From Dirofilaria immitis (lineage: Eukaryota > Nematoda > Chromadorea > Rhabditida > Onchocercidae), in assembly GCA_024305405.1 (NCBI GenBank), contig JAKNDB010000087.1:1736001-1800000 (forward strand): a stretch of DNA of 64,000 nucleotides, in the 5' to 3' direction. Positions 46,991 to 59,283 of this stretch are shown one piece after another (position 1 is the first letter of the stretch; each line of letters begins with the position of its first letter). Below the pieces are notes generated by a model. The model was not told where the DNA came from. It did no database searches and saw only the letters and a program-made list of their open reading frames with translations. Both the position numbers and the translations under genes were made by a program.

Positions 46991-47663
46991 AGAAAAGAAA
47001 GATTTCATTTCATCATTATCATCATCATCTTCGAGAGCACATTTTTCTCATCTTTTGATTTGCTATTTTGTTCGAATAGTTGAAGGCTATAATTGTGATT
47101 CAGTTTCTTCATCAATAAAACTTTAATAGATTTTCTTTGAGAAAATTACTACTGCTAAATGCATTCATTCATTCATTTACTCATTTCATTTACTCAATTC
47201 ATTTCAATTTCATTCAATTATAGTCAATCAAATTCCATTCAATTCCATTCAGTTCCATTCAATTCCATTTATTTCAACTTCATTCAATTCAAATCTCATC
47301 ACTTCTTTTTCTCCTATCATCAGCATTTGTTTAGCAATAAATTATTAAGCTAAATTTTAAACAGTTGCTAGTTGTGTGATCTTGTTATTCCATCTTTTTT
47401 TTCCCCTATTATTATCACTCATAGGTTATATCAGCAAACAGTTAACACTATTATTAACCACGGAGCTGATGCAATGTGGTCAACAATTGTATCGCGAATT
47501 TTTTGGATTCCATTACTCATTGTCAGGTAAAATATTTGATCTTGTTTTTTTTTTTTCTTGGAGGAGGAGGAGGAGGAGGAGGAGGGATAAAACTTTCTAA
47601 AAATGTAAAAAAAAGCGATACATTTTAATTTTAATAATAAAAATGATTTCAATGATTGTACAA

Positions 47664-47699
<36 letters not shown>

Positions 47700-47723
47700 A
47701 AAAAGATTAATTTGTTATTTGAA

Positions 47724-47768
<45 letters not shown>

Positions 47769-48384
47769 TTGTTATGAATTTTATTTTAAATTAATAGAAA
47801 ATAAAACTTTAGAAAGAAATTTATTACAATTAAATTACACTGAAATATATGTATGCATTTATTAATTAGTTAGATAAATATAATAATAGCAATTAATATT
47901 TTATTATTTATATTTTGAAACCATAATAAATTATTAAAAGTTTTTTTCGTATTTTATCTATTATCGCAATATTTTTCTTACGAATTATTTATTCATGATA
48001 ATTAGGAAGAAGTAATAGCAGTTGATGAAAAGATTAGCATATATGATAATTTGGATGAGGATAAGTTTCATAGCTCAATTCGTCCAACTTTTTTCTTTTT
48101 AAAACCTACTGATAGTTGTTGTTGTAGACAAAAAGAAAAAATGTGATCATAAACAGATCGCTTTTTGTTGATCAATGCCAACTGCTGCAATTTTAAGAAT
48201 TCAAAAAATTGTAGTATCAATTATAAACAGTAATTAATAAACAATAACTTGTAATATTTTTGGGTATCAATTTGATCTTCTAAACTATTTCATCTTCATT
48301 GGAATATTTAGCTATTCTCGATCTAAACTACTTCATCTTCATTCATTGAAACATTTAACTATTCTCGATCATTCTTAGATATTT

Positions 48385-48700
48385 TACTTTTCATCGTATA
48401 TGACAACAATAATAGATGATGATAATTCAAAATGACATTTGTTTGATTATCGATTAGTTCATTTACCGAACTTTTATCATCTTTCCAAATTTGCTTCAAA
48501 TGTCGAATGATCTTTCGATAGCTAATATTGAGTTCCTCGAGAAATTCTCCTGAAGTTAGCCATAGAAGAATTGGTTTCAATGATTGTCTTTAAATTAGCA
48601 ATTGTCAACTTCCGCCGGTCGACGATTAGCGCTTTTTATTTTCAAGGATTTTGTCTCCCTTACAAAACTTCTGAATGACCTTTGTAATGTATGAAACTGA
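48385..48700 (-). mobile_element. Decayed mariner transposase fragment
   Basis: Reading the minus strand from about 48690 down, in shifting frames, gives a mariner N-terminal half in the right order: KFCKGDKILENKKR, then RRPAEVDN, then LKTIIETN, then FLEELNISYRKIIRHLKQIW, then a weak NELIDNQ. These match the order W-F..FK.GD.SLED, R-SGRP.EVDN, the I-I-E linker, the EELNVS..TV.RHLKQIGK helix-turn-helix and HELTENQ in known mariner transposases. Several frameshifts and stops, and no catalytic DDD region or terminal inverted repeats seen, make it a dead relic. No target-site duplication was identified. Confidence 0.75.
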
Positions 48701-49163
48701 GATACATAAAATTAATATTTCGAATTCCATCATCTATTTCGTAATCTATTTTGAATTCAAATTAAAATTTAAATTTTCTTTATTGAATTTGATTTCTCTT
48801 AGCATTTATTCACATTAATTATTCTATAATTAATAAGAAATGAAATTAAAATATTAATAAAATAAACAATTTAATATATTCAAATACAAAATTTGCAATC
48901 AAGAAATCGATGTTTTTCTTTTTTTTATATTAAATTAAGTTAAAATTTGTTATAATATAAATTATATACTCACACACATTCGTTCATTCCTTAATTAATT
49001 AATTAATCAATTTGTTTTCATTTCTTCATCAAATATTTTTACACTTTCAATGAGATTCAAATTTAAAAGATTAATGTTTTGATAATTTTTGAGATAAACT
49101 TTTTGAATTGAATAATTGTAATAGATTATATCATAATATTGTCGACTATCTGTAACATATTTA

Positions 49164-49199
<36 letters not shown>
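49164..49199. repeat. (GTT)n microsatellite
   Basis: About twelve uninterrupted GTT triplets. Confidence 0.9.
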
Positions 49200-52100
49200 C
49201 GGATTTTCGTCTTTCATTAATTTTTATTTACTCAAAAATGATCAAATTATATATTATTTATTTCAAATTTCTATTTCTGTTCTATGAAAATTTCTATTTG
49301 TTTTTCGCAGCATAAATGAATTAATTTACGGCCACTTTTTTTTAAACAAATAATTCATTGTAAAATGAGAATGTAATACAATCAACAAAAGTATTGCTGA
49401 ATTATTTTGTAAACAAATTATATAAGTGATTGTTTATCAAATTTAATATTTCATTTTCTCTCGTTTTGAGCAATTTAAATTTTAATAATACCAATTTCGT
49501 TGTTGAATTTTTATTTTTATTTTTATTTGATTTTATTTTTATTTTTATTTTTATTTATATTTTTATTTTTATATTGATTTTTATTTGAGAAAATTGTTTA
49601 CTTTTTATATTTTGTAAATTAAAATTTCAATAAGAAATAATATTTTAAATTTTTACTAAAAAAATTCTTTCAAATTTTTATTTAATTATAAAATATTTTA
49701 TAATAATCAATGATTTTAACTAATTTTGAGAGTAATAGTCAATGATTTGATTATCAATGATTTGTAATCATTCAGATAAAATAATATTTACATGTTTTGT
49801 AGGAATATAATTCTTTTTATTTTACAATGAATTGCAACAAAGTAAAATTGATTATTCTTTATCAGTTTGATATAAACGAATTATCGATTGATTTATAAAT
49901 TTTCAAATTTTGATTATTTATATATTATTCGAAAAAAATTGAACTAATAATTTTAATGCTTTTGTAATAAATCTATGCTCAAATGTGAACGAATTGATTA
50001 AAAACACGGCCCATTTTGTGACCTTCGTTTGAAATATTTGTTTATGTAAGTGATTTTTCGAATATTTTTTTTCCATTCTCTTGAGAAATTTTATTGAAAT
50101 CGAAAAATACATATTTAATCACTTGTTAAATTTTTAAATAATTTTAAAAATTACGTTGTTTTTGAAGTGCTTCGAGAAATTTCGATAAATTATATTAAAT
50201 TTAAAATTCGTTTTGTTTGAAATGCTATAAATTTTCTATTTTTGCTAAAATTTTTCGCTAAAAATTTTTTAAAGTCGGACAAATTGCTTTGATGATTTTT
50301 GCTTTGATTGATAATTTAGCAAATTTTTTTGCTATCAGAAAATATCATTGCTTCATTGGGAACATTTAAAAATAGTATACTTTCTTTCGATGATGTGAAA
50401 CTTGATTTTTATTTAATCTTTTATTCCTTTTTCCTTTCTGATAAGATTTTTTTATTTTCACTCGGATAATGAAATTTTTGCTATTTTCAATAATGAATTA
50501 TAAATATTGCAATTTAATGATATAATATTATTATTAATAGTAATAATAATAAATGACAAGACTGATAACATTGATAATATTGCAATCGATTTATTTTGTA
50601 ATCTGCGAAATTAATAATACAGAAATAATAGTAATAATAATGATAATAATAATAGTAATAAGCAGTAACAATAATAATAATAGATAATAAACAATGACAG
50701 TGATAATAATCATTCAAAATAGCAGAAATAATAATGACAACATGTTAATTTAATAAGATAATACAATAGTAATAACAACAATATTGATAATATTGATAAT
50801 AGTGCAATCAATTTATCATATAATTAGTAGCGGCCTTAATGATGGCTTAATAATAATAATAGTAATAAATGATAAGACTGATAATATTGCAATCTTATTA
50901 CCACATAATCAGTATTTCTATTTTAATATAGATTTTATAGATTTTAATAGAATCGGAATATGTATGAAATCATTTGATAAATGATAGCAAATGATTGATT
51001 TGCTTGAAAAGTTCATACTCTATGCATCAAATATTTTAATCATTTCTAATTTCCTCTAAAACTTTATCAGATATTTTATCAATATCAAATGTATAATAAT
51101 TTCCATGAAATCAGTTGATTTGGGAAAGATACCAAATTTTGATATGATATGATATGATAAATGATATTCTAAATAGAAATTAGAACTTGAGCCGTTTAAT
51201 AGTACAATTGTTTATATTTTAGCAACAAAATGTTCATTTTATAAATGCAAAAATTTTGCTAAAAATTTTCAACAAAAATTTTCAACGATCAAAATGTTTT
51301 TTTCTTCTAAATTTTTAAATTGATTTTTTTCTTCAATATTTCTCGAAATACTCAATGATTTGTGATGGAAAAATTTCACACAATCAATAAATATTATAGT
51401 AGAAGTGATAAAAAAATAAATTGAAAATTCTCACTATTTTCATAAAGAATTATATGATATGTGTAATCAATTTTAATGAAATTTTTAAAAGAATTTATTA
51501 TCTTTATTTATTGATATTTGTAATTTCTAAAAAACCTTTCAATATCTCAATGAAATTTATACTTTAAATATAAAAGATAATTTATTCAGCCTATAGAATA
51601 TGATAAATAAATCACAAACGTTGAAAGTTTCAAAACAAAGTTTAAAAGAACAATCAAGAAATGATATGTGATGATTAATCAAAAGAAAAAAAAAAGATCT
51701 CGATAATAAAATTTTGATAATAGGATGAATATGACATACTAACTTTTAGCATTTGTGCTACTTTTATAATTTCATTTTTTTTTCGATCAATCATCTCATC
51801 CTACTTCAACTTTTCTTCCTCACTTCTTAAACTTTGTTCATATTTTTCGATCAATGATAATTTATCATTTCTTCGTAAATTCCAAGTTATCATCTATGCT
51901 CCATTAATGGCTATCATAAATTTCTTCAAAAGATGCAATTTTGCTTAATGACTTTTTTATCCTTATACTTAACATAAATGAAAATATCGCAAAAAAAAAG
52001 TTCGAGAAATAAGATGAGATATAAATGATAAAATAAAGAAAGAATAAGAAATAAAAGAATGATAAAAAACTTATGAGATATTGCGAAAGTTCAAAACTTC

Positions 52101-52354
52101 AATATCTAATTTCGAATTCTGATAAATTTTCAAAATTCTTGCTATTAATTTTAGATTGATCATATTTTGATAGCATTTATAAATTTACACCTTATCAGTA
52201 CTGATAAGTTCTGATAAGCTTTGCTATGTGTTAGTAGAAAAAGAATATATCAAATCAATTTTATAATAAAATATTAAAAATCAATAAAAATAAATTATTC
52301 GAATAAAAAATATCGTTTATTTATTTTTATTTATTTATTTGTTTTTATTATTTA

Positions 52355-55300
52355 ATGCCAAAGAAATTTTATCCTTTCTTTTTTTTTTTCAGTATTGGAA
52401 TAATGGTAACAGTACATGGACAATCTCCAAAAGTATTACGATCACGTCAAATTGGTCTCGAGGGTCAGGTGCTGTCGAGGATCCTCTCGGAATACGATCC
52501 ACAAACACGACCACCAGTCAGGGGTTGTCCACTTAAATCTTATTTTATTCCATTCATTGTATGTTTTACAGACTCGGCCGATCATTCCGCAATCGTTGTT
52601 ATCGCATCGATCTTCATCAACCGCATCTTGTGGCACGATCATCAAGCGGTTTATATTTTTTCTTTTCGAAATATTTTATCGATTAAAAATTATTCTATTT
52701 TTTTAAATTTTAATAAAATGTAATTTACAATCTTATAAGCTTACATATTTTTTAGGTTGTCGATTTATATTTACGACAACAATGGGAGGATGGTCGGCTT
52801 GTATATGAGCTAGACGATCGAGATGGAATTGAAGAGGTGGTCGTGCCACATAATAGACATATCTGGATACCGGATACATATTTCTCAAATGGTCATGATG
52901 TAAATCATGAAAAACTTCATCGAACGGTTGTTGAACCAACCGGATATGTTCGATCATCTGAAATGTTATCATCTTTTGCAGTTATTTTCAGATTTCTCAA
53001 AATAATATCAAATCTTTGTAAACGACAGTTTCTTCATTCATTTTTCATTTTATACCAAAATTGAGCATTACCGTTTTTTTCTTTTTTTTTTTTTTTTTTA
53101 AAGAAAAAGAGTAATTTCAATAAAATTTCAACAATACCATGATGATATGGTATATAAGTATTATTTCAAATTTTTAATAATTTCTTTTCAATTTTGAATT
53201 TTTAATAGAGCAAAAAAATAGCGTTAATAAATATTTTTAGTTGAATAAATATTTTCAATTAAAATTATCAGTATTTAAATATCGATAATAAAGATTGAAA
53301 TGAAGTAGTATGACGAAATGCTAAAATTAGAATTTTAATCCCCTACAAATATATAAGCAAAATAAATTATAATCAAAGATTATAGTAAATTTTATTTATC
53401 AGATTCATTTGCAAGGTATTAAAAAATCTTTGCTCGTATTTTTGCATGCATAATTAATCAATACGGTAACTAAGATGTCAAGTTGGATTTTCTCTCTTTT
53501 TTCGTATCAAAATAATTTCATAAAGGAAAAAATAGATGTTACGATTAAAAAGTAAAATTAAATTAAATTAATTAAATTTTGCATCGATTGCTATGCAACA
53601 AAGTGTTAATTTTTGTTTATTTAATGCTTTCTCTAAATTATTCATTGACTATTCAGCTACTGTAATATTATTCATTGAATATTCAGCTACTGTAATATTA
53701 TTCATTGAATATTCAGCTACTGTAATATTATTCATTGAATATTCAGCTACTGTAATATTATTCATTGAATATTCGGCTACTGTAATATTATTCATTGAAT
53801 ATTCAGCTACTGTAATATTATTCATTGAATATTCAACTACTGTAATATTATTCGTGGGATTTTTTTGATATAACAATTATTTATAAAATTTTCGAATACA
53901 ATAATTATAGTATTTAAGGAATTTTTCATGTAAAATAATATTAAAAGAAAACTTTTGGCTACAATAATAATATTCATAGAAATTTCAGTTACAATAATTA
54001 TTGATAATTTTATGATAATAATATTTAAGAAGTTTTTCGAATACAATAAGATGCAATAATAATGGTAAATAACAATCTTTGCATAATGACTGAAATAATA
54101 TTTATTTAAAAGCTCAATAATCTTTGAATTATAATTTTTTTAACTGAATAAGATAAAATCTATCCTTGATAGATTTTATAAGTTTGCTGAAATCTAAAAA
54201 ATTTCTTGAATTCCCATTTCTTCCAAGAAAACAAAACTAAAATAAGAAAATAAACAAATTTTATAATTTAAAATCTCGACAATAATTAAGGCTAATATTT
54301 TTCGAACTTTAAAATAACCCTATTCTTTATGATTAAATTATTTATTAGTATTATATTATGATTTTTATGATTTAAATTGAAGGCGTACAGTAACAGTACC
54401 AGTAGAATATGGTTCCAAATATCCGTTTGAAAATACTCGAATGATCAAATTAAGATTATCAAGCTGTAAGTTTATTTTGAATATCTTGTTAATCAGACTA
54501 TAGGAAGAGAATAGAATAAATAATTACGATTTATTCATTTAAAAATTTATATAATAATTTATCAATGTATCTGAATCTAATCCATTTGATAAAACTGATA
54601 AAATCATATGTTAAGCATAATCTTTCTGATAACATTTTCTTTTCATATACAACAATGATGAATCAAATTTTTGTATCATCAGATAAGAGTGAGAATGAAT
54701 GATAAAAAAAAATACTAATATGCTGTCGAGAATAGATAATAAATAAGATATCAATTGATTAGTTTATTTTGAAACATTGAAGTTCTATGTAAGATTATTA
54801 TAACAAATATCACATTAATATATTCATTTAAATGTTAAAGCTTATCATACTTCCAGATAAGTATCCAATTGAAGATATTGTCTATTTATGGGCAAATTCA
54901 CCACCAACTGTAATACCAGTTGAAGTATCGCAAGAATTGTTGACCGGTTTCTATGAATTTAAAGAAGCAGTAGCAGAAGATTGTGCTGGAAATTATACCA
55001 TCGGTTAGTCTTTTATCTTTAATTTTGTCTTTTTCTTTTATAAATTTATTTTAAAATTTGCTTAACTTTTCTTTTTCTTAGAATTAATAATTTTAAAGAA
55101 TTTTTAAAATTTAATTTTTCTTTTTTGTAATAAAATATGAATTTCAATGTTTTATTAGAATAGAAAAATTATTAAATGAATTTTAAAGATAACATACAAA
55201 TAGAAATAATATTATTCACTGTTGATTGATTATTTTAATATAGGGATGAGCTAATTATTGATTGATTATTTTGATATAGAGATATGTGTTGTTAATTGTT

Positions 55301-57991
55301 GATTGATTATCTTGATATGGAGATATGTATTGTTAATTATTGATTGATTATTTTAATATAGGGATGAGCTAATTATTGATTGATTATTTTGATATAGAGA
55401 TATGTGTTGTTAATTGTTGATTGATTATCTTGATATGGAGATATGTATTGTTAATTATTGATTGATTGTTTTAATATAGGATGTGTTGTTAATTGTTGAT
55501 TGATTATCTTGATATGGAGATATGTATTGTTAATTATTGATTGATTGTTTTAATATAGGGATGAGCTAATTATTGATTGATTATTTTGATATAGAGATAT
55601 GTGTTGTTAATTGTTGATTGATTATCTTGATATGGAGACATGTATTGTTAATTATTGATTGATTATTTCGATACAAAGATGTGTATTATCAACTATTGAT
55701 TGATTATCTTAAATATAGCAATGCAAAGACTGTTTAAATTGTTAAAATCTTTTTTTTTCAAATAATAAATATTAGATATGTAATTATTTAACGAAAATGA
55801 AATTGCTTCATTGAAATTATCAATTTATCAGTTACTATAAAGTTTTCAAATGATAAAAATTAATGAAAGCTATAAAGTTTGATTAATCAATCGGATAAAT
55901 GATAGTTATAAAAACAAGTATTTTTAGGTATATATTCATGTATCGATGTTCTCATAACATTTACTGGCGCATCTTCTGAAGCATTTTGGCGTATTTTCAT
56001 CCCATCGATACTTCTGGTAAAATTATTATAATAACAAAATTATTCCTTTGATTAATAAAATAATTATAAAATTAATAATTGAATTTTTTTCAATTTAAAA
56101 ATTAAGCCATCAATTATATTATTATTTTCATAATAATAAATTATTATTTTTTAATTAATAAATAATTATATAAAATATTTATTATATTTTATCAAATTTA
56201 ATTATTATAAAATAAATTACTAAATATCGATAAATAAAATTTAAAATTTACTTCAATGAAATATTTTAGTAAATTGATTACTTTTTATAAACTTTTTTTA
56301 TATATTTTCTCGAAGTAACTGTGAAAATTAAAATATACGTAATTGATATTTAACGAAATTTTATTCTAATTTTGAATATTTTTAATTCTCTGCCATCTCT
56401 TATATTTTAATGATATTTTAAATCTTTTACATTTCAGCGATATTTTAATTTCATTTAAAAATTATTTAAGTTCTTTTTTTTATATTTTTAGGTATTGCAA
56501 GGAATTGAAAAATGAAAAACATTCCCTTTTTATTTAATATATAAATAGTAATTAATTTTATAATTTTTATATTTAATAAAAGAATCTTTTGATGATTTAA
56601 GCAATAAATCAATCTTTAAGAATTTGTCATTTTCTGAATTTTTTTTCAAGGAAAAATATTTTAGTGTATATTTTTTCGAGAAATTATATAAAAATAATCG
56701 AGAAATAAAATTCTATTATCGATTTTATCTATCGATATAACATATTCCAAGCATTTGTTTTCTTTAACATAAATGCTAGAAGTATTTGTATTTGATAAAC
56801 TAAATGATATCATATATTATTATCAATTGATGTATTATATTAATAGTTTATAAAAATCAAAAGTTTATGTTAAGTTTTTGATAATTTAAATTATTGAAAT
56901 TTAAAACAAAAACAAAGGGGAAATTTAATAAAACACAAGAATTTAAAAGATCCTGCATAAATTCTAAGCGGAAAAATTAGATTCCTACTTATAATAATAA
57001 TAATAATTCATATGGAATCAGAAGGATCATTCGAAATAATTCATATTAACTTTTAATTTTACTTATAGATATTAGTATCATGGCTTCATTTTTGGGTTCA
57101 TGGTTCATGGTCAGTACCACGAACAATTAGTGCTGCGGTGCCATTCTTCATCTTCGTTTCTATTTTAGTTAATTTTTAATTAATTATTAATTGCAATAGT
57201 TATTATATAGATATTTGATGAAGATTTGGAATGGACAAAATTATTTAGTAAAATATCCGCTTCTTTTGACATTTAAAAGTTGTTAATTTTGATAACAATT
57301 AATTAAAAATATTAAAAATTTATTTCAATTTACTAGGCTTATTTTTGTCCCTAGGCTTATAGCTAAAAAAATTTTTTATAGATATTCTATCCACAGCCTA
57401 ATCTAACAACATATGGTGTTAGCAGTTTGCAAATATGGCTTTTCTTCTGCCTTATTTTTACATTTGCATCATTGGTTGAATATTTCATTGTGATTTGTTG
57501 TGGAATCAGAAGGACCATTCGATATAGAGATGGAAAGGCTATGAAAGATGATGAATCCCTCTTACTGTTACTAGAGAGGTAAAATATTTCAATTTAATTA
57601 ATTTATTTACCAAAATACTTTTTCTTTTTTTTTTTTATTTATTTGCTTGGCTTTATAAAGTCTGATCTCGGCCACTGATTTCTAAGCCTAATGAATACTT
57701 CATGAATTTCTAATTTGGTCGCGTAGAAAATGAGACAAGTAATTCGATTCTTTTTAGTTGATTAAGTAATATAAAAGTTATGAAAAAATTACAGCATGAA
57801 TTTCTAATAAGATAAGATTGATAATTCTAGCAATCTTTCTGATAACAATTTTTCAGACGGTCGAAGTTGCATACGATACGAAATGCGCCAATTTTAAGCA
57901 CAATCACGGAATCGATCTTGTTTCACGCATGGCTTTTCCGATTATCTTTCTTCTTTTCCTTATCATCTTTTTCATTTTTTATTTGGTATAA
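52355..57991 (+). CDS. Pentameric ligand-gated ion channel subunit lacking the Cys-loop cysteines
   Basis: Exons 52355-52523, 52572-52648, 52756-52964, 54383-54465, 54857-55003, 55928-56016, 57069-57167, 57382-57578 and 57857-57991; about 401 residues. The start at 52355 gives a signal-peptide-like N-terminus (MPKKFYPFFFFFSIGIMV.. VHG|Q), although the poly-T CAG inside it could be an acceptor from an upstream exon. Extracellular landmarks: VVDLYLRQQWEDGRL and IWIPDTYFSNG. The Cys-loop site reads PVEYGSKYPFENTRM: the family proline stays but both cysteines are replaced (P and M). The second cysteine pair typical of GlyR/GluCl (C-x10-C, here CAGNYTIGIYSC) is present. Membrane part: IPSILLILVSWLHFWV (M1), VPRTISAAVPFFIFVSIL (M2), SLQIWLFFCLIFTFASLVEY (M3), a short loop, then DLVSRMAFPIIFLLFLIIFF (M4). 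One T seems missing at 57892-57895. I infer a membrane receptor subunit; ligand and ion are unknown. Confidence 0.9.
53641..53850. repeat. 30-bp tandem repeat, seven copies, in a channel intron
   Basis: Unit TTCATTGAATATTCAGCTAC plus TGTAATATTA repeats exactly every 30 bp with single substitutions in the first, fifth and seventh copies. It lies in the intron 52965-54382. Degenerate relatives continue to about 54050. The open frames on both strands arise from the 3-fold period and are not exons. Confidence 0.92.
55213..55710. repeat. Higher-order tandem repeat in a channel intron
   Basis: Subunits of about 36-41 bp (TTGATTGATTATTTTGATAT, or variants with CTTG and TTAA, plus an AGAGATATGTGTTG-like or GGGATGAGCT tail) alternate in order, giving a composite unit of about 117 bp with irregular deletions. 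Confidence 0.8.
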
Positions 57992-59283
57992 TTGACTGAT
58001 ACATTCGTCTTTCTTATCTCTCATCTTATCTTAACATCTATACCGAAAGTTGTAAATTCCAAATGAAAAAAAACGATCAAATTGCATTTTTTTCCCATGC
58101 TATTATCGAATGAATGGATAACTGATAGCCAATCAGTCGTCTAATTTGAATTTTATCATTTGCTTTAAAAGAAGCATTTATTTATATATGCGTACAAATT
58201 ATCGATTATACTATGCAACGATATCGATTTTTTGCTTCAAATGAATAATTATTAAAATATAATTTTATTAATTTTATCATCTTTGATCAAGTCTCGAAAT
58301 AATTTATACGAGTATATTCAGAATGACAATAAAGGGAAAAAAAAACATTAGATAGATTAATCAAAGAATGTTAATTCATTGATATGATAAGATTCTAAGC
58401 GAATTTTTCTAATGCATTTATTATCAAATTGGATTTGTTGCCTTTTTTTTTTGTACAAAACAAATGTTTAACTTTGACAAAAGATTGATTCAATCTGATC
58501 TAAAAAAGAATGATTAAAAAAAAAACTTTTCCTCAGTTTGCTTCATTCATTACGATTCTCTTACTATCATGATAACTTTGAAATATCACAAGAAAAAATG
58601 AAATAAAGAAATGAACGATAAATATCGAATAAAAAAAAGATTGATCAATTTGGATTTCTCGAGATTTTCATTGCCATTCAGATGTTGGCCTACCTACATC
58701 AATATATAAATGATAATATAATGGGCGTTGAATAACCTAAAATAATATTTATATTCTTCTATTAATAATTCAAATAATGATTTATTTTAATAATTATTAA
58801 ATGAAAATGGTAAACATTTGCTGGTGAACAATAATATTTTCTATTTAAGGCCTTATCTTGGCTTATTTTTTAATATAGGCTTATTATTTTTACTTGGCTC
58901 TGATTTGTAATATTTGAAAGATATAATATTTTTGCAATTCCTATAACTTCCTATAGCGGTTTGATCAGAAATATGATGAAATGATTTTATTTATTAGCCT
59001 ATATTAAATATAAATAAACATTTCAGGTTCCTATAAAAGCGCCTATAATTGTATACCTGAATAATTCTCCATGATAATTTTCTTACACCATCCCATATCA
59101 TCCGAATATGAGAAGCTTTTAACATACGTTTGCTAAAATTGATTTCAATCAATTTTTTAAAAAAAAAAAAGAAATCCTAAGATCAATAAATCTTAAATAT
59201 CTATTGTAGTATTTATTTTTAAATAAATAACTTCCTTCGTCGTAATATTTGTCAGATTTTTCTTAATAATTGCAATTTTTCTT
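57992..59283. other. Tail-to-tail intergenic spacer
   Basis: 1.3 kb between the stop codons of the channel gene and the convergent galactosyltransferase gene. An AATAAA at about 58330 may serve the channel transcript. Nothing else recognised. Confidence 0.5.

Larger units (their letters stand above)
45201..52354. other. 7-kb noncoding stretch rich in microsatellites
   Basis: No gene apart from a decayed mariner fragment (48385-48700). Simple repeats: TG/TA-rich tract 46629-46714; (GA)n about 46955-46990; CATT/CAATTC-like degenerate tract 47160-47290; (GGA)n about 47562-47585; (TA)n about 47668-47695 and 47727-47764; (GTT)n about 49164-49199; TTTTTA runs 49507-49580; ATA/ATG triplet tract 50520-50900. 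Confidence 0.6.

Noticed and set aside
53593..53876. Repetitive frames on both strands (EYSATVILFI-like and NNITVAEYSM-like)
   Set aside because: Both come from the 30-bp intronic minisatellite, within the channel gene intron.
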